Assembly: GCA_050999155.1 (NCBI GenBank)
Contig: JBPCPM010000141.1
Coordinates: forward strand, 1-26,655
Direction of reading: 5' to 3'
Length of the DNA: 26,655 nt
Source of the DNA: JBPCPM01 sp050999155
GTDB lineage: Bacteria > Actinomycetota > Thermoleophilia > Solirubrobacterales > 70-9
A program made the translations under genes and the position numbers. The notes under the pieces are model-generated. The model was given only the letters and a program-made list of their open reading frames with translations. It was not told the DNA's origin and made no database searches. Within the stretch, counting starts at the first letter, position 1; each line of letters starts with the position of its first letter. Below, piece after piece: positions 1-7,453 of this stretch.

Positions 1-36
1 TGTCAGAACCCCCGCCACAAGCAGCGGCAGGGATAG
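1..36 (+). CDS. rpmJ: Ribosomal protein L36, C-terminal end (partial)
   Basis: The first 11 codons read CQNPRHKQRQG and then TAG. This is the characteristic end of bacterial L36, a small protein of the 50S subunit. The Cys and His visible here are two of the zinc ligands of the zinc-binding (C+) form. The gene begins before the window. It lies 13 nt upstream of rpsM, the usual place for rpmJ. Only the tail is visible, but the ending and context make the call firm. Confidence 0.9.
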   Translation, partial: CQNPRHKQRQG

Positions 37-49
37 GAAAGGCAAGAAT

Positions 50-412
50 TTGGCGCGCATTGCGGGCATCAACATTCCACTGAACAAGCGGGTCGAGATC
101 GGCCTGACCTACATCTACGGCATCGGCCGTACCCGGGCCCAGCAGGCCCTGGCCGAGGCCGAGGTCAACCCCGACACCTACGTCAAGGACCTCACCGAGG
201 ACGAGGTGATCCGCCTGCGCCGGCTCATCGAAGCCCAGGTCATCGAGGGAGACCTGCGACGTGAGCGGTCGCAGAACATCAAGCGCCTGATGGAGATCGG
301 CGCCTACCGCGGCCTGCGCCACCGCCGCGGCCTGCCCGTCAACGGGCAGCGGACCAAGACCAACAGCCGTACCCGCAAGGGTCCCCGGCGCACCACCGTC
401 AAGCGGCGGTAG
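50..412 (+). CDS. rpsM: 30S ribosomal protein S13
   Basis: S13 sits in the head of the 30S subunit and contacts the P-site tRNA and the 50S subunit. The 120-aa product has the family start MARIAGINIPLNKRVEIGLT, the helix-hairpin-helix segment YIYGIGRTRAQQAL, the RGLRHRRGLPVNGQRTKTNSRTRKG block at about 90-113 and a basic C-terminal tail. The start is TTG at 50, preceded by AGGAAAGG about 8 nt upstream. No ATG or GTG would give a full N-terminus. It lies between rpmJ and rpsK in the standard alpha-operon order. Confidence 0.97.
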   Translation: MARIAGINIPLNKRVEIGLTYIYGIGRTRAQQALAEAEVNPDTYVKDLTEDEVIRLRRLIEAQVIEGDLRRERSQNIKRLMEIGAYRGLRHRRGLPVNGQRTKTNSRTRKGPRRTTVKRR

Positions 413-420
413 GAGAGCGG

Positions 421-807
421 ATGCCCCAGCCGAAGCGACGCGGACGCAAGGTCCGCAAGAACATCTCCCACGGACAGGCCCACGTGAAGGTCTCGTTCAA
501 CAACACCATCGTCACGCTGACCGACCGCGACGGCAACGTCATCGCCTGGGAGTCAGCCGGCAGCGCGGGCTTCAAGGGCTCGCGCAAGTCCACCCCCTTC
601 GCCGCCCAGGTCACCGCCGACGGCGCGGCCAAGAAGGGCATGGAGCACGGCCTGCAGAAGGTCGACGTGTTCGCCAAGGGCTCCGGCTCCGGCCGTGAGA
701 CCGCGATCCGCTCGCTCCAGGCCGCCGGGCTCGAGGTCACCTCGGTCCGCGACGTCACCCCGCAAGCCCACAACGGCTGCCGCCCGCGCAAGCGCCGGCG
801 CGTCTAG
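421..807 (+). CDS. rpsK: 30S ribosomal protein S11
   Basis: S11 lies on the 30S platform near the Shine-Dalgarno helix. The 128-aa product carries the conserved GQAHVKVSFNNTIVTLTDRDG block near residues 18-38 and ends in the typical DVTPQAHNGCRPRKRRRV motif. The ATG is 8 nt after the rpsM stop, with AGGAGAGCGG as ribosome binding site. Length and N-terminus match the family. Confidence 0.97.
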   Translation: MPQPKRRGRKVRKNISHGQAHVKVSFNNTIVTLTDRDGNVIAWESAGSAGFKGSRKSTPFAAQVTADGAAKKGMEHGLQKVDVFAKGSGSGRETAIRSLQAAGLEVTSVRDVTPQAHNGCRPRKRRRV

Positions 808-818
808 AGGCACCAACC

Positions 819-1439
819 ATGGCCCGAGATACCTCCCCCCAGTGCAAGCAGTGCCGCCGCGAAGGCCAGAAGCTCTTTCTCAAGGGCGAGCGCTGCCTGA
901 CCGACAAGTGCGCCGTCGATCGCCGGTCCTACCCGCCCGGTGACCATGGGCGCGGCCGCGTCAAGCAGTCCGAGTACCGCGTCCAGCTGCGCGAGAAGCA
1001 GAAGACCCGTCGCTACTACGGGATCCTCGAGCGGCAGTTCCGCAACTACTACGCCAAGGCGTCCCGCCAGCCGGGCGTCACCGGCGAGAACCTGCTGCGG
1101 ATGCTCGAGATGCGGCTCGACAACGTGATCGTCCGTCTCGGCTTCGCGACCTCGCGTCGCCAGGCCCGCCAGCTCGTCCTGCACGGGCACTGGCAGGTCA
1201 ACGGCCGCCGCGTCGACATCCCCTCTTTCCGGGTCAGTCCCGAGGACGTGATCTCCATCAAGGAAAGCTCGAAGGCCACCGAGACAATTCGGACGGCCAC
1301 CGAGCTCACCGCAGCAGTACCGCCGTGGCTGCAGGCCGACCACGATGGCCTGACCGCCAAGGTCTTGCGCGAGCCGGAGCGTGAGGAGATCTCCGCCCCG
1401 GTCCAGGAGCAGCTCATCGTCGAGCTGTACTCCAAGTAG
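819..1439 (+). CDS. rpsD: 30S ribosomal protein S4 (zinc-binding form)
   Basis: S4 is a primary 16S rRNA binder that nucleates 30S assembly. The 206-aa protein has an N-terminal region with Cys at about residues 9, 12, 26 and 31 (CKQC ... CLTDKC). This is the zinc-knuckle layout of the C+ form; many other bacteria lack these cysteines. The S4 RNA-binding domain follows (MLEMRLDNVIVRLGFATSRR and QARQLVLHGHWQVNGRRVDI). It starts 11 nt after rpsK. Zinc-form S4 and L36 are notable in a window that also holds zur and znuACB. Confidence 0.96.
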   Translation: MARDTSPQCKQCRREGQKLFLKGERCLTDKCAVDRRSYPPGDHGRGRVKQSEYRVQLREKQKTRRYYGILERQFRNYYAKASRQPGVTGENLLRMLEMRLDNVIVRLGFATSRRQARQLVLHGHWQVNGRRVDIPSFRVSPEDVISIKESSKATETIRTATELTAAVPPWLQADHDGLTAKVLREPEREEISAPVQEQLIVELYSK

Positions 1440-1475
1440 TCCCGCGCCAACCCGCCGACCCACCCCGAGGTGCCA

Positions 1476-2453
1476 ATGACCACCCTGTCCGACTTCCAGA
1501 CCCCGCAGATCTCATCCGAGAAGACCGAGACGAACCGCGGGACCTACGTCATCGAGCCGCTCGACAAGGGCTTCGCGTACACGTTTGGCAACAGCCTGCG
1601 CCGCGTCCTGCTCTCGTCGCTCGGTGGTGCCGCCATCACCAGCGTCCGCATCGAGGGCGTCGCCCACGAGTTTTCGACGATCGAAGGCGTCAAGGAAGAC
1701 GTGACCGATGTCGTGCTCAACCTCAAGGACGTCGTCTGCCGGATGCACACCGACGCCGACGAGATCGAAGCGCCCCTGGTGTCCACCGGTCCCGGTGAGG
1801 TCACCGCCGGGGACATCGACCTGCCGAGCGGGGTGGAGATCCTCAACCCCAAGGCCCACATCGCCACGCTCGAGAAGAAGACCAAGATCGAGATGTACGT
1901 GACGATCGGCCGCGGCCGCGGGTACTCCCCGGCCGAGGAGAACAAGAGCGAGGAGCAGCCGATCGGCGTCGTGCCCATCGACTCGATCTTCAGCCCGATC
2001 CGCCGGGTCGCCTACTCGGTCGACGCCGCCCGCGTCGGTCAGCGCACCGACTTCGACAAGCTGTCGATCGACATCGAGACCGACGGTTCCGTCGAGCCCG
2101 GCACCGCGCTGCGCGAGGGCGCCGAGATCCTCATCAAGAACCTGGCGATCTTCACCGACGCCGACCGGGTCGAGGAGCTCACCGCCCGTGAGCCGGTCGT
2201 CGCCGATGTCGGCAGCGCCGGCCCGGGTCGCGCCGCCGGCGCCCCCGACGGCCTCGACGAGATCCTCATCGAGGAGCTCGAGCTCGGCGTCCGCTCGTAC
2301 AACTGCCTCAAGCGTGCCGGCGTGCAGACCGTCGGCGAGCTGGTGACCAAGTCGGAGTCCGAGCTCGGGGCGATCCCGAACTTCGGTAAGAAGTCGATCG
2401 ACGAGGTCAAGGAGACCCTGGAGGCCCGCGGCCTCTCGCTCCGCGGGGACTAG
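1476..2453 (+). CDS. rpoA: DNA-directed RNA polymerase subunit alpha
   Basis: The alpha subunit dimerises to start RNA polymerase assembly and its C-terminal domain contacts activators and UP elements. The product, about 325 aa, has the N-terminal domain with GFAYTFGNSLRRVLLSSLGG near residues 30-50. The C-terminal domain near 255-315 carries the helix-hairpin-helix pair (LGVRSYNCLKRAGVQTVGEL and FGKKSIDEVKETL). I chose ATG at 1476, which has GAGG 5 nt upstream, over the in-frame GTG at 1470, whose own ribosome site is poor. It sits between rpsD and rplQ as in most bacteria. Confidence 0.97.
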   Translation: MTTLSDFQTPQISSEKTETNRGTYVIEPLDKGFAYTFGNSLRRVLLSSLGGAAITSVRIEGVAHEFSTIEGVKEDVTDVVLNLKDVVCRMHTDADEIEAPLVSTGPGEVTAGDIDLPSGVEILNPKAHIATLEKKTKIEMYVTIGRGRGYSPAEENKSEEQPIGVVPIDSIFSPIRRVAYSVDAARVGQRTDFDKLSIDIETDGSVEPGTALREGAEILIKNLAIFTDADRVEELTAREPVVADVGSAGPGRAAGAPDGLDEILIEELELGVRSYNCLKRAGVQTVGELVTKSESELGAIPNFGKKSIDEVKETLEARGLSLRGD

Positions 2454-2456
2454 TCG

Positions 2457-2810
2457 ATGCGTCACCGCCGACAGCGTCACAAGCTCGGTCGCGACAGCGC
2501 CCATCGCAAGGCCCTGCTGCGCACCATGTGCCGGCAGATGATCGACCACGAGGCGATCGAGACGACCCAGGCCAAGGCCAAGGCGGTCAAGCCCGAGGTC
2601 GAGAAGCTGATCACGCTCGGCAAGCGTGGCGACCACCACGCCCGCCGCCAGGCGATGTCCAAGCTCGGCCAGGACCGGTTCATCGTGCACAAGCTGTTCG
2701 AGGACCTGGCTCCGCGCTACGAGGCCCGCCCCGGCGGCTACACGCGGATCCTGAAGCTGGGCCCGCGCCGGTCGGACAGCGCGGAAATCGTGCGCATCGA
2801 ATTCGTCTGA
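2457..2810 (+). CDS. rplQ: 50S ribosomal protein L17
   Basis: L17 sits near the exit of the 50S peptide tunnel. The 117-aa product starts with the family signature MRHRRQRHKLGRDSAHRKAL and ends GPRRSDSAEIVRIEFV, matching the usual short bacterial form. The ATG lies 3 nt after the rpoA stop, so the two are probably translationally coupled. It is the last gene of the ribosomal operon; a GC-rich hairpin follows directly. Confidence 0.97.
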   Translation: MRHRRQRHKLGRDSAHRKALLRTMCRQMIDHEAIETTQAKAKAVKPEVEKLITLGKRGDHHARRQAMSKLGQDRFIVHKLFEDLAPRYEARPGGYTRILKLGPRRSDSAEIVRIEFV

Positions 2811-2812
2811 GG

Positions 2813-2859
2813 GGGCGGGCGGCGCCCCAGGCGTGCCCGACCCGTGCCGCCGCCCGCCC
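2813..2859 (+). terminator. Hairpin ending the ribosomal operon
   Basis: A perfect 12-bp inverted repeat, GGGCGGGCGGCG (2813-2824) and its complement (2848-2859), encloses a 23-nt loop. It begins 2 nt after the rplQ stop. No T-run follows, as is common for terminators in GC-rich actinobacteria. Position and stem strength support termination or 3'-end protection of the rpmJ-rplQ transcript. Confidence 0.6.
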
Positions 2860-2919
2860 AGCGGGCTGGGTCACGTCAAGACTGGTGAGCGACGCCGCTG
2901 GAGCACCCGTGCCGGCGGC

Positions 2920-2925
2920 TAGAGT
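2920..2925 (+). promoter_or_regulatory. -10 box TAGAGT upstream of the methyltransferase
   Basis: TAGAGT fits the TAnnnT -10 pattern and is followed after 7 nt by a GTG that opens a 22-codon ORF. The expected transcription start falls at or beside that GTG. No good -35 is visible 17 nt upstream. The same spacing recurs before several other genes here. Confidence 0.4.
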
Positions 2926-2932
2926 CGGTTGG

Positions 2933-3001
2933 GTGCGACGCCCCGATGTGGGAGCGCCGGAGCGCCTGCTCGCGGACTGCGAGCCGGTGGCGATCCGGTA
3001 G
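2933..3001 (+). CDS. Possible leaderless 22-aa leader ORF before the methyltransferase
   Basis: GTG at 2933 opens MRRPDVGAPERLLADCEPVAIR and a TAG at 2999-3001. It follows the TAGAGT box by 7 nt, so it could be translated without a leader. It ends 28 nt before the methyltransferase start. I recognise no family. It could be a regulatory upstream ORF, or chance: short ORFs are common at this GC content. The only support is the promoter spacing. Confidence 0.25.
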   Translation: MRRPDVGAPERLLADCEPVAIR

Positions 3002-3029
3002 GCGGCCGCCCGGGGCGGGTACGCCACAG

Positions 3030-3848
3030 ATGATGGACGAGCCCGATCCCGCTCAGCTCAAGCAGGCTCATGCCCATGTCTGGGGCAAGGTCGGCGACTA
3101 CGCCGCGATCGGAGAGCAGCTGGAGTCCGCGTCGGTCGAGCTGCTCGAGCGGCTGGGTGATGGGGCGGGGATGCGGTTGCTCGACGTCGCCACCGGGACC
3201 GGCAACCTCGCCATCCCGGCCGCGCGACGCGGGTGGAACGTGACCGCGATCGACCTCGCTTCCGAGATGCTCGACAAGGCTCGGGCGCGCGACAGCGGAG
3301 CCACGATCGAGTGGGCGCAGGGGGACGCGGAAGACCTCGGGGTCGCCGTCGGGTCGTTCGACGCGGTCGCCTCGGTCTTCGGCTCGATGTTCGCGCCACG
3401 CCACCAGGTCGTCGCCGACGAGCTTGCCCGGGTCGCCCGGCCCGGCGCGACGATCGCGTTCTGTGCCTGGACACCCGACGGGCTGACCGGCCACGCCCTC
3501 AAGGCCACGGCCGACGTCCTGCCCGAACCACCCTCCTACGCGCAGCCGGCGGTGCTCTGGGGCGACGCGGATCACGTCTCGAAGCTGTTCGGGAGTGCCG
3601 TGTCCTTCGACTTCGAGCTGGTCACCCACCGCTTCCACGCCGAGAGCGTCGACGACTACCTCGCCGGGTGGGAGGCCAACTCGGGCGTGTTCATCGTGGC
3701 CCTGGCCGCGGCGAAGGAGCAGGGCCGCGAGGAGGAGATCCGGCGGTCCATGCGCGCTGCGGTGGAGGCATTCGCCTACCCGCACCCCGACGGGGTCGAG
3801 ATCCACGGTACCTACCTGAGGGCCATCGGCACCCGCTCCGGCGGGTAG
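3030..3848 (+). CDS. Class I SAM-dependent methyltransferase
   Basis: The 272-aa product is a UbiE/Methyltransf_11-like enzyme that would move a methyl group from S-adenosylmethionine to an unknown small molecule. Motif I is LLDVATGTGNLAIPAARRG near residues 52-70 and the acidic ribose-binding residue is in VTAIDLASEML. A post-motif (IEWAQGDAEDLGV) and a core strand (ARPGATIAFCAWTPDG) follow. The start is one of two adjacent ATGs (3030 or 3033); a longer reading from 2946 adds a low-complexity stretch that does not resemble the family. No strong ribosome site is seen. The substrate cannot be told from sequence. Confidence 0.8.
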   Translation: MMDEPDPAQLKQAHAHVWGKVGDYAAIGEQLESASVELLERLGDGAGMRLLDVATGTGNLAIPAARRGWNVTAIDLASEMLDKARARDSGATIEWAQGDAEDLGVAVGSFDAVASVFGSMFAPRHQVVADELARVARPGATIAFCAWTPDGLTGHALKATADVLPEPPSYAQPAVLWGDADHVSKLFGSAVSFDFELVTHRFHAESVDDYLAGWEANSGVFIVALAAAKEQGREEEIRRSMRAAVEAFAYPHPDGVEIHGTYLRAIGTRSGG

Positions 3849-3930
3849 GCGCGTCTACGAGATCCCGAGGCCGGGGCATGCAACCTGGCTCGAGACGGGT
3901 ACGTGGTGGTGGTCCCCGACGAAAGGACCC

Positions 3931-4909
3931 ATGGGGTACTGGTTTGCCGGATCCACTGAGTAGTTCCCGCCCTCGCAGCTCATCGACCACGCCCAGGCGG
4001 CAGACCGGACCGGGTTCGACGCGATCGGCCTCTCCAACCATTTTGCGCCCTGGTGGCCCGACGGGCAGGCCGCCCAGGCGTGGGTCACGCTCGGTGCTAT
4101 CGGCCAGCTGACCGACCGTCCCCTGGCCACAGGAGTTACCCCGGTCATCCACCACTACCACCCCGGGGTGATCGCCCAGGCCTTCATGAGCCTCGAAGAG
4201 CTGTACCCGGGGCGGATGACGTCGGGGTCGGCTCGGGTGAGGCGCTCAACGAGATCCCCCTCGGCCTCGAGTGGCCTGACGCCGGCGACATGCTGCGGCC
4301 GTTTGACACCGGGCTCGAGGCGATCCGCCGGCTGTGGGACGGAGAGACCGTGACGATGGACGGCGGCTGGTTCAGCCTCCACGACGCCAGGCTCTACACC
4401 CGCGCCGAGAGCCGGCCTCGGCTGATCGTCTCGGCTTTCGGTCCCCAGGCAGCCCAGATCGCCGGACGCCACGGCGACGGCCTGTGGACGATGGGCGACC
4501 CGGAGATCGCCGGCGAGGTGATCGCGGCCTACCGCGACTCCTGCTCGGAGCACGGCTGCGAACCCGGCCCCGTCGTCGCACAGACGGCCTTCGCCTGGGC
4601 ACAGAGTCGTGACCAGGTCATCGAAGGCGCCCGGATGTGGAAACCGACCCAGCTCGACGAACTGCACCTCGAGGACATCCACGACCCCGCCCGGATGCAG
4701 AGATCGCCGACGACCAGATGACCGACGAGCAGTTCGCCGACGAGGGATTCATCGTCTCGGCCAACAGCGACGAGCATATCGAGCGCGTCCGCGAGGTCGC
4801 GTCCATCGAGGGGGTCGACGTCGTCTGCTGCCAGCTGGTCGGGGCTGCCGACCCGATGGGGTCGATCCGCCTCTACGAGGAGACGGTGCTGCCGGCGCTC
4901 CGCAGCTGA
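3931..4909 (+). pseudogene. Broken LLM-class F420-dependent oxidoreductase (G6PD-like) gene
   Basis: Read across three frames, about 326 codons rebuild a luciferase-like TIM-barrel oxidoreductase of the F420 glucose-6-phosphate dehydrogenase-like type. Segments are MGYWFAGSTE-stop-FPPSQLIDHAQAAD, then GVGSGEALNEIPLGLEWPDA, then FGPQAAQIAGRHGDGLW, then SANSDEHIERVREVASIEG. Lesions are TAG at 3961-3963 (probably from CAG or GAG), a 1-nt loss near 4219-4223 (PGRMT / GVGSG), and a 1-nt loss near 4700 (PARMQ / EIADDQ). A ribosome site GAAAGGA precedes the ATG at 3931. Reconstructed length fits the family, so decay looks recent. Assembly errors are the alternative, but three defects in 780 bp among intact neighbours favour a pseudogene. 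Confidence 0.8.
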
Positions 4910-4984
4910 GCACCGGGCGTGAGAAGTCCGTTGGCGGGAACGCTCTACGGAAGTCACGGCCACCACGTGGGAAGGAACCAGAGA

Positions 4985-5800
4985 ATGCAGACACGAACAG
5001 CGACGATCAACAGCATCCCGATGCGCTGGGAGGAACAGGGGGAAGGCACACCCGTCGTCCTCGTCCACGGGATCCCCACGTCGCCCGCCCTGTGGCGGCA
5101 CGTCGTGCCGCGGATCTCGGGCGCCCGCTGCCTGGCCTGGGAGATGGTGGGCTACGGGCACTCGGGCGAGCAGGGCGCGGGGCGCGACATCTCCGTGGCT
5201 CGGCAGGCCGAGTACCTGCATGCCTGGATGGACCACCTCGACCTCGACGGGGCGGTCCTCGTGGGCCACGACCTCGGCGGAGGAGTTGCCCAGGTCGCCG
5301 CGGTCCGCGATCCATCGCGCTTGCGCGGTCTCGTGCTCACCAACTGCATCAGCTACGACTCGTGGCCAGTGACCCCGATGAAGGTCATCGCGACCGGCGC
5401 GCCGGTGGTCAGCCGACTTCCCAACGCCGTGTTCTCGCGGATGCTCGAACGGTTCTACCGGCCCGGCCACGACACCGCGGACCAGGCCCGTGAGGCGTAC
5501 GAGGCCCACTGGCCCGGCTACCGGGACAGCGGCGGGGCGGCCGCTTTCGCCCGCCAGGCCCAGTCGCTGGATTCCGGCGACACCGAGGCGATCGCCGGTC
5601 AGCTCCCCCAGCTCAGCCTCCCGGCCCGGCTTGTCTGGGGCACCGGCGACGATTTCCAACCGGTGAGCTACGGACGCCGGCTCGCCGATGACCTCGGCGC
5701 CGAGCTTCGGGAGATCGACGGGGCCAAGCACTTCACCCCCGAAGACCATCCGGAGCCGATCGCCGAGGCCATCGACGACCTGCTGCGTGAAGTGGGGTGA
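4985..5800 (+). CDS. Alpha/beta hydrolase, Asp-nucleophile type (epoxide hydrolase or dehalogenase like)
   Basis: The 271-aa protein has the alpha/beta-hydrolase fold. The oxyanion motif HGIP is near residues 28-31 and the nucleophile elbow is GHDLGGG with Asp at 96. The probable acid is in WGTGDD and the catalytic His is about 249 (AKHFTPEDHP). Asp rather than Ser at the elbow is typical of epoxide hydrolases and haloalkane or haloacetate dehalogenases. The ATG at 4985 has GGAAGGA 8 nt upstream. It follows the broken oxidoreductase by 75 nt and may have shared a catabolic role with it (inference). Substrate unknown. Confidence 0.8.
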   Translation: MQTRTATINSIPMRWEEQGEGTPVVLVHGIPTSPALWRHVVPRISGARCLAWEMVGYGHSGEQGAGRDISVARQAEYLHAWMDHLDLDGAVLVGHDLGGGVAQVAAVRDPSRLRGLVLTNCISYDSWPVTPMKVIATGAPVVSRLPNAVFSRMLERFYRPGHDTADQAREAYEAHWPGYRDSGGAAAFARQAQSLDSGDTEAIAGQLPQLSLPARLVWGTGDDFQPVSYGRRLADDLGAELREIDGAKHFTPEDHPEPIAEAIDDLLREVG

Positions 5801-6582
5801 GTGGGGGCGCGCCGGTCACGCTGCGCATCGAGCTCGCCTACGACGGGACGGGGTTCTGTGGGTGGGCTGCCCAGCCGGGAAAGCGCGCGGTCGAGAGCGA
5901 GCTGGTCGCCGCGCTGGCCCGCCTGATCGGCGGCGAGCGACCGGCTCTCACCGTCGCCGGGCGCACCGACGCCGGCGTCCACGCCTGGCGTCAGGTGGTC
6001 AGCCTGCGGTGGTCGGGGCCGCCCGCCGACACGCTGGTCCGTGCCCTCAACGGGTTGTTGCCCCACGACATCGCCGTCCACGCCGTCACCGAGATGCCGG
6101 ACGGGTTCGACGCCCGCCGCGACGCCCGCTCGCGCACGTACTGCTACCGGCTGCTGGCCGGGCCCGTTCGGTGGCCGCTCGAGCACAACCGTGCCCTGTG
6201 GCGGTCGCGCCCGCTCGACACCGGCCTCCTCGACGCCTGCGCCGAGATGCTGGTCGGCGAACACGACTTCACTGCCTTCACGCCGACGGAGACCGATCAC
6301 GTGCGCTTCGCGCGACGGATCCTCGCTGCCCGCTGGGAGCGTGAGCGTCCGCACCCGGTCACCGACAGCGGCACGGACCCGACCCACATCCTCGGCTTCT
6401 GGATCGAGGGCGACACCTTCATGCGCCACATGGTCCGTGCGATCGTCGGCACGATGCTGGAGGTGGCCTGCGACCGGCGGGACATCGACACGCTTCCGGA
6501 GCTGCTCTCGGGGGCCCACCGGCGCGACGCGGGCGAGACCGCGCCCGCCCATGGGCTGCATCTCGTTCGCGTCACGTACTGA
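5797..6582 (+). CDS. truA: tRNA pseudouridine(38-40) synthase
   Basis: TruA converts U38-U40 in the tRNA anticodon stem-loop to pseudouridine. The 261-aa product has IELAYDGTGFCGWAAQP near the N-terminus, the catalytic Asp at about 58 in GRTDAGVHA, and the motif FMRHMVRAIVGTMLEVA near residue 208. The GTG start at 5797 overlaps the hydrolase stop by 4 nt (GTGA), so translation is probably coupled. truA follows rplQ directly in many bacteria; here a methyltransferase-oxidoreductase-hydrolase block lies between them. Confidence 0.95.
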   Translation: MSGGAPVTLRIELAYDGTGFCGWAAQPGKRAVESELVAALARLIGGERPALTVAGRTDAGVHAWRQVVSLRWSGPPADTLVRALNGLLPHDIAVHAVTEMPDGFDARRDARSRTYCYRLLAGPVRWPLEHNRALWRSRPLDTGLLDACAEMLVGEHDFTAFTPTETDHVRFARRILAARWERERPHPVTDSGTDPTHILGFWIEGDTFMRHMVRAIVGTMLEVACDRRDIDTLPELLSGAHRRDAGETAPAHGLHLVRVTY

Positions 6583-6599
6583 CCCGGGGCGAGCCTCCA

Positions 6600-6605
6600 T
6601 AGAAT
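6600..6605 (+). promoter_or_regulatory. -10 box TAGAAT of a leaderless surE transcript
   Basis: TAGAAT ends 8 nt before the surE GTG at 6614, so the expected transcription start is at the start codon. No Shine-Dalgarno sequence lies in that gap (CCCGCCCC). This suggests surE-ligA has its own promoter in the 31-bp gap after truA. A -35 is not obvious. Confidence 0.5.
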
Positions 6606-6613
6606 CCCGCCCC

Positions 6614-7453
6614 GTGCGGGTCCTGCTCACCAACGACGACGGCATCGGCGCCGTCGGGCTCAACGAGTTGCGGCGGGGCCTGCTCGAGGTCCCGGGGGTC
6701 GAGCTCAGCGTGGTTGCGCCGTCGTCGAACCGCAGCGCGACGGCTCGGAGCATCACGACGCGCTCGCCGCTGAAGGTCGAGGAGTTCGCCTTCGCCGACG
6801 GGACCACCGGGTTCGCCACGGGCGGTACCCCGGTGGACTGCGTCCGTTTCGCCGACCTCGGCCTGGTCGGGGAGCGGCCCGAGCTGATCGTCTCGGGCAT
6901 CAACCACGGCGCCAACCTCGGCGACGACATCACCTATTCCGGGACCGTCGCAGCGGCGCTCGAGGGGATCGTGCTCGGGATCCCGGCCATCGCCGTCTCC
7001 CAGCAGTCCGATCGCCGTGAGCTCGACTTCCGGCTCGGGCGCAGCTTCGACTTCACCCACTCGGTCGCGTTCACCTGCGGTCTGGTCCGGCGGCAAGCCG
7101 ACGACCCCATGCCCGAGGCGACCCTGATCAACATCAACTGTCCGGCGGGCACCCCGGACGGCGTGGAGGTCACGCGCCTGGGCAAACGGATCTACAACGA
7201 CGAACTCAAGCTCGTCGACACCGACGAACAGACGGGCCACAAGCACTACGAGATCTACGGGTTCGAGCCCACGTTCGAAGACGAGCAGGGAACCGACCTG
7301 CACGCCGTCGCGCGGGGCCGGATCGCGGTGAGCGCGCTGCACTTCGACCTGACCGATCCGCAGGGACTCGACTGGCTGCGCGACCGGCCGCTGGACGACC
7401 TCATCCCGCCGGGGGGCGAGCCCGAGGCGCCCGGCGCTTCTGGACGACGGTGA
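6614..7453 (+). CDS. surE: 5'/3'-nucleotidase (survival protein SurE)
   Basis: SurE is a divalent-metal nucleotidase acting on nucleoside monophosphates. The 279-aa product opens with MRVLLTNDDGI, in which Asp 8 and Asp 9 bind the metal. It has VVAPSSNRSATARSITTR near 35-52 and VSGINHGANLGDDITYSGTV near 94-113, all family hallmarks. The GTG at 6614 is the only start that gives this N-terminus. The stop overlaps the ligA start by 4 nt, so the two are co-translated. Confidence 0.95.
   Translation: MRVLLTNDDGIGAVGLNELRRGLLEVPGVELSVVAPSSNRSATARSITTRSPLKVEEFAFADGTTGFATGGTPVDCVRFADLGLVGERPELIVSGINHGANLGDDITYSGTVAAALEGIVLGIPAIAVSQQSDRRELDFRLGRSFDFTHSVAFTCGLVRRQADDPMPEATLININCPAGTPDGVEVTRLGKRIYNDELKLVDTDEQTGHKHYEIYGFEPTFEDEQGTDLHAVARGRIAVSALHFDLTDPQGLDWLRDRPLDDLIPPGGEPEAPGASGRR

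Noticed and set aside
1512..2690. 392-aa minus-strand open frame across rpoA and rplQ
   Set aside because: It mirrors conserved rpoA and rplQ coding sequence and has no motif of its own; typical antisense shadow in GC-rich DNA.
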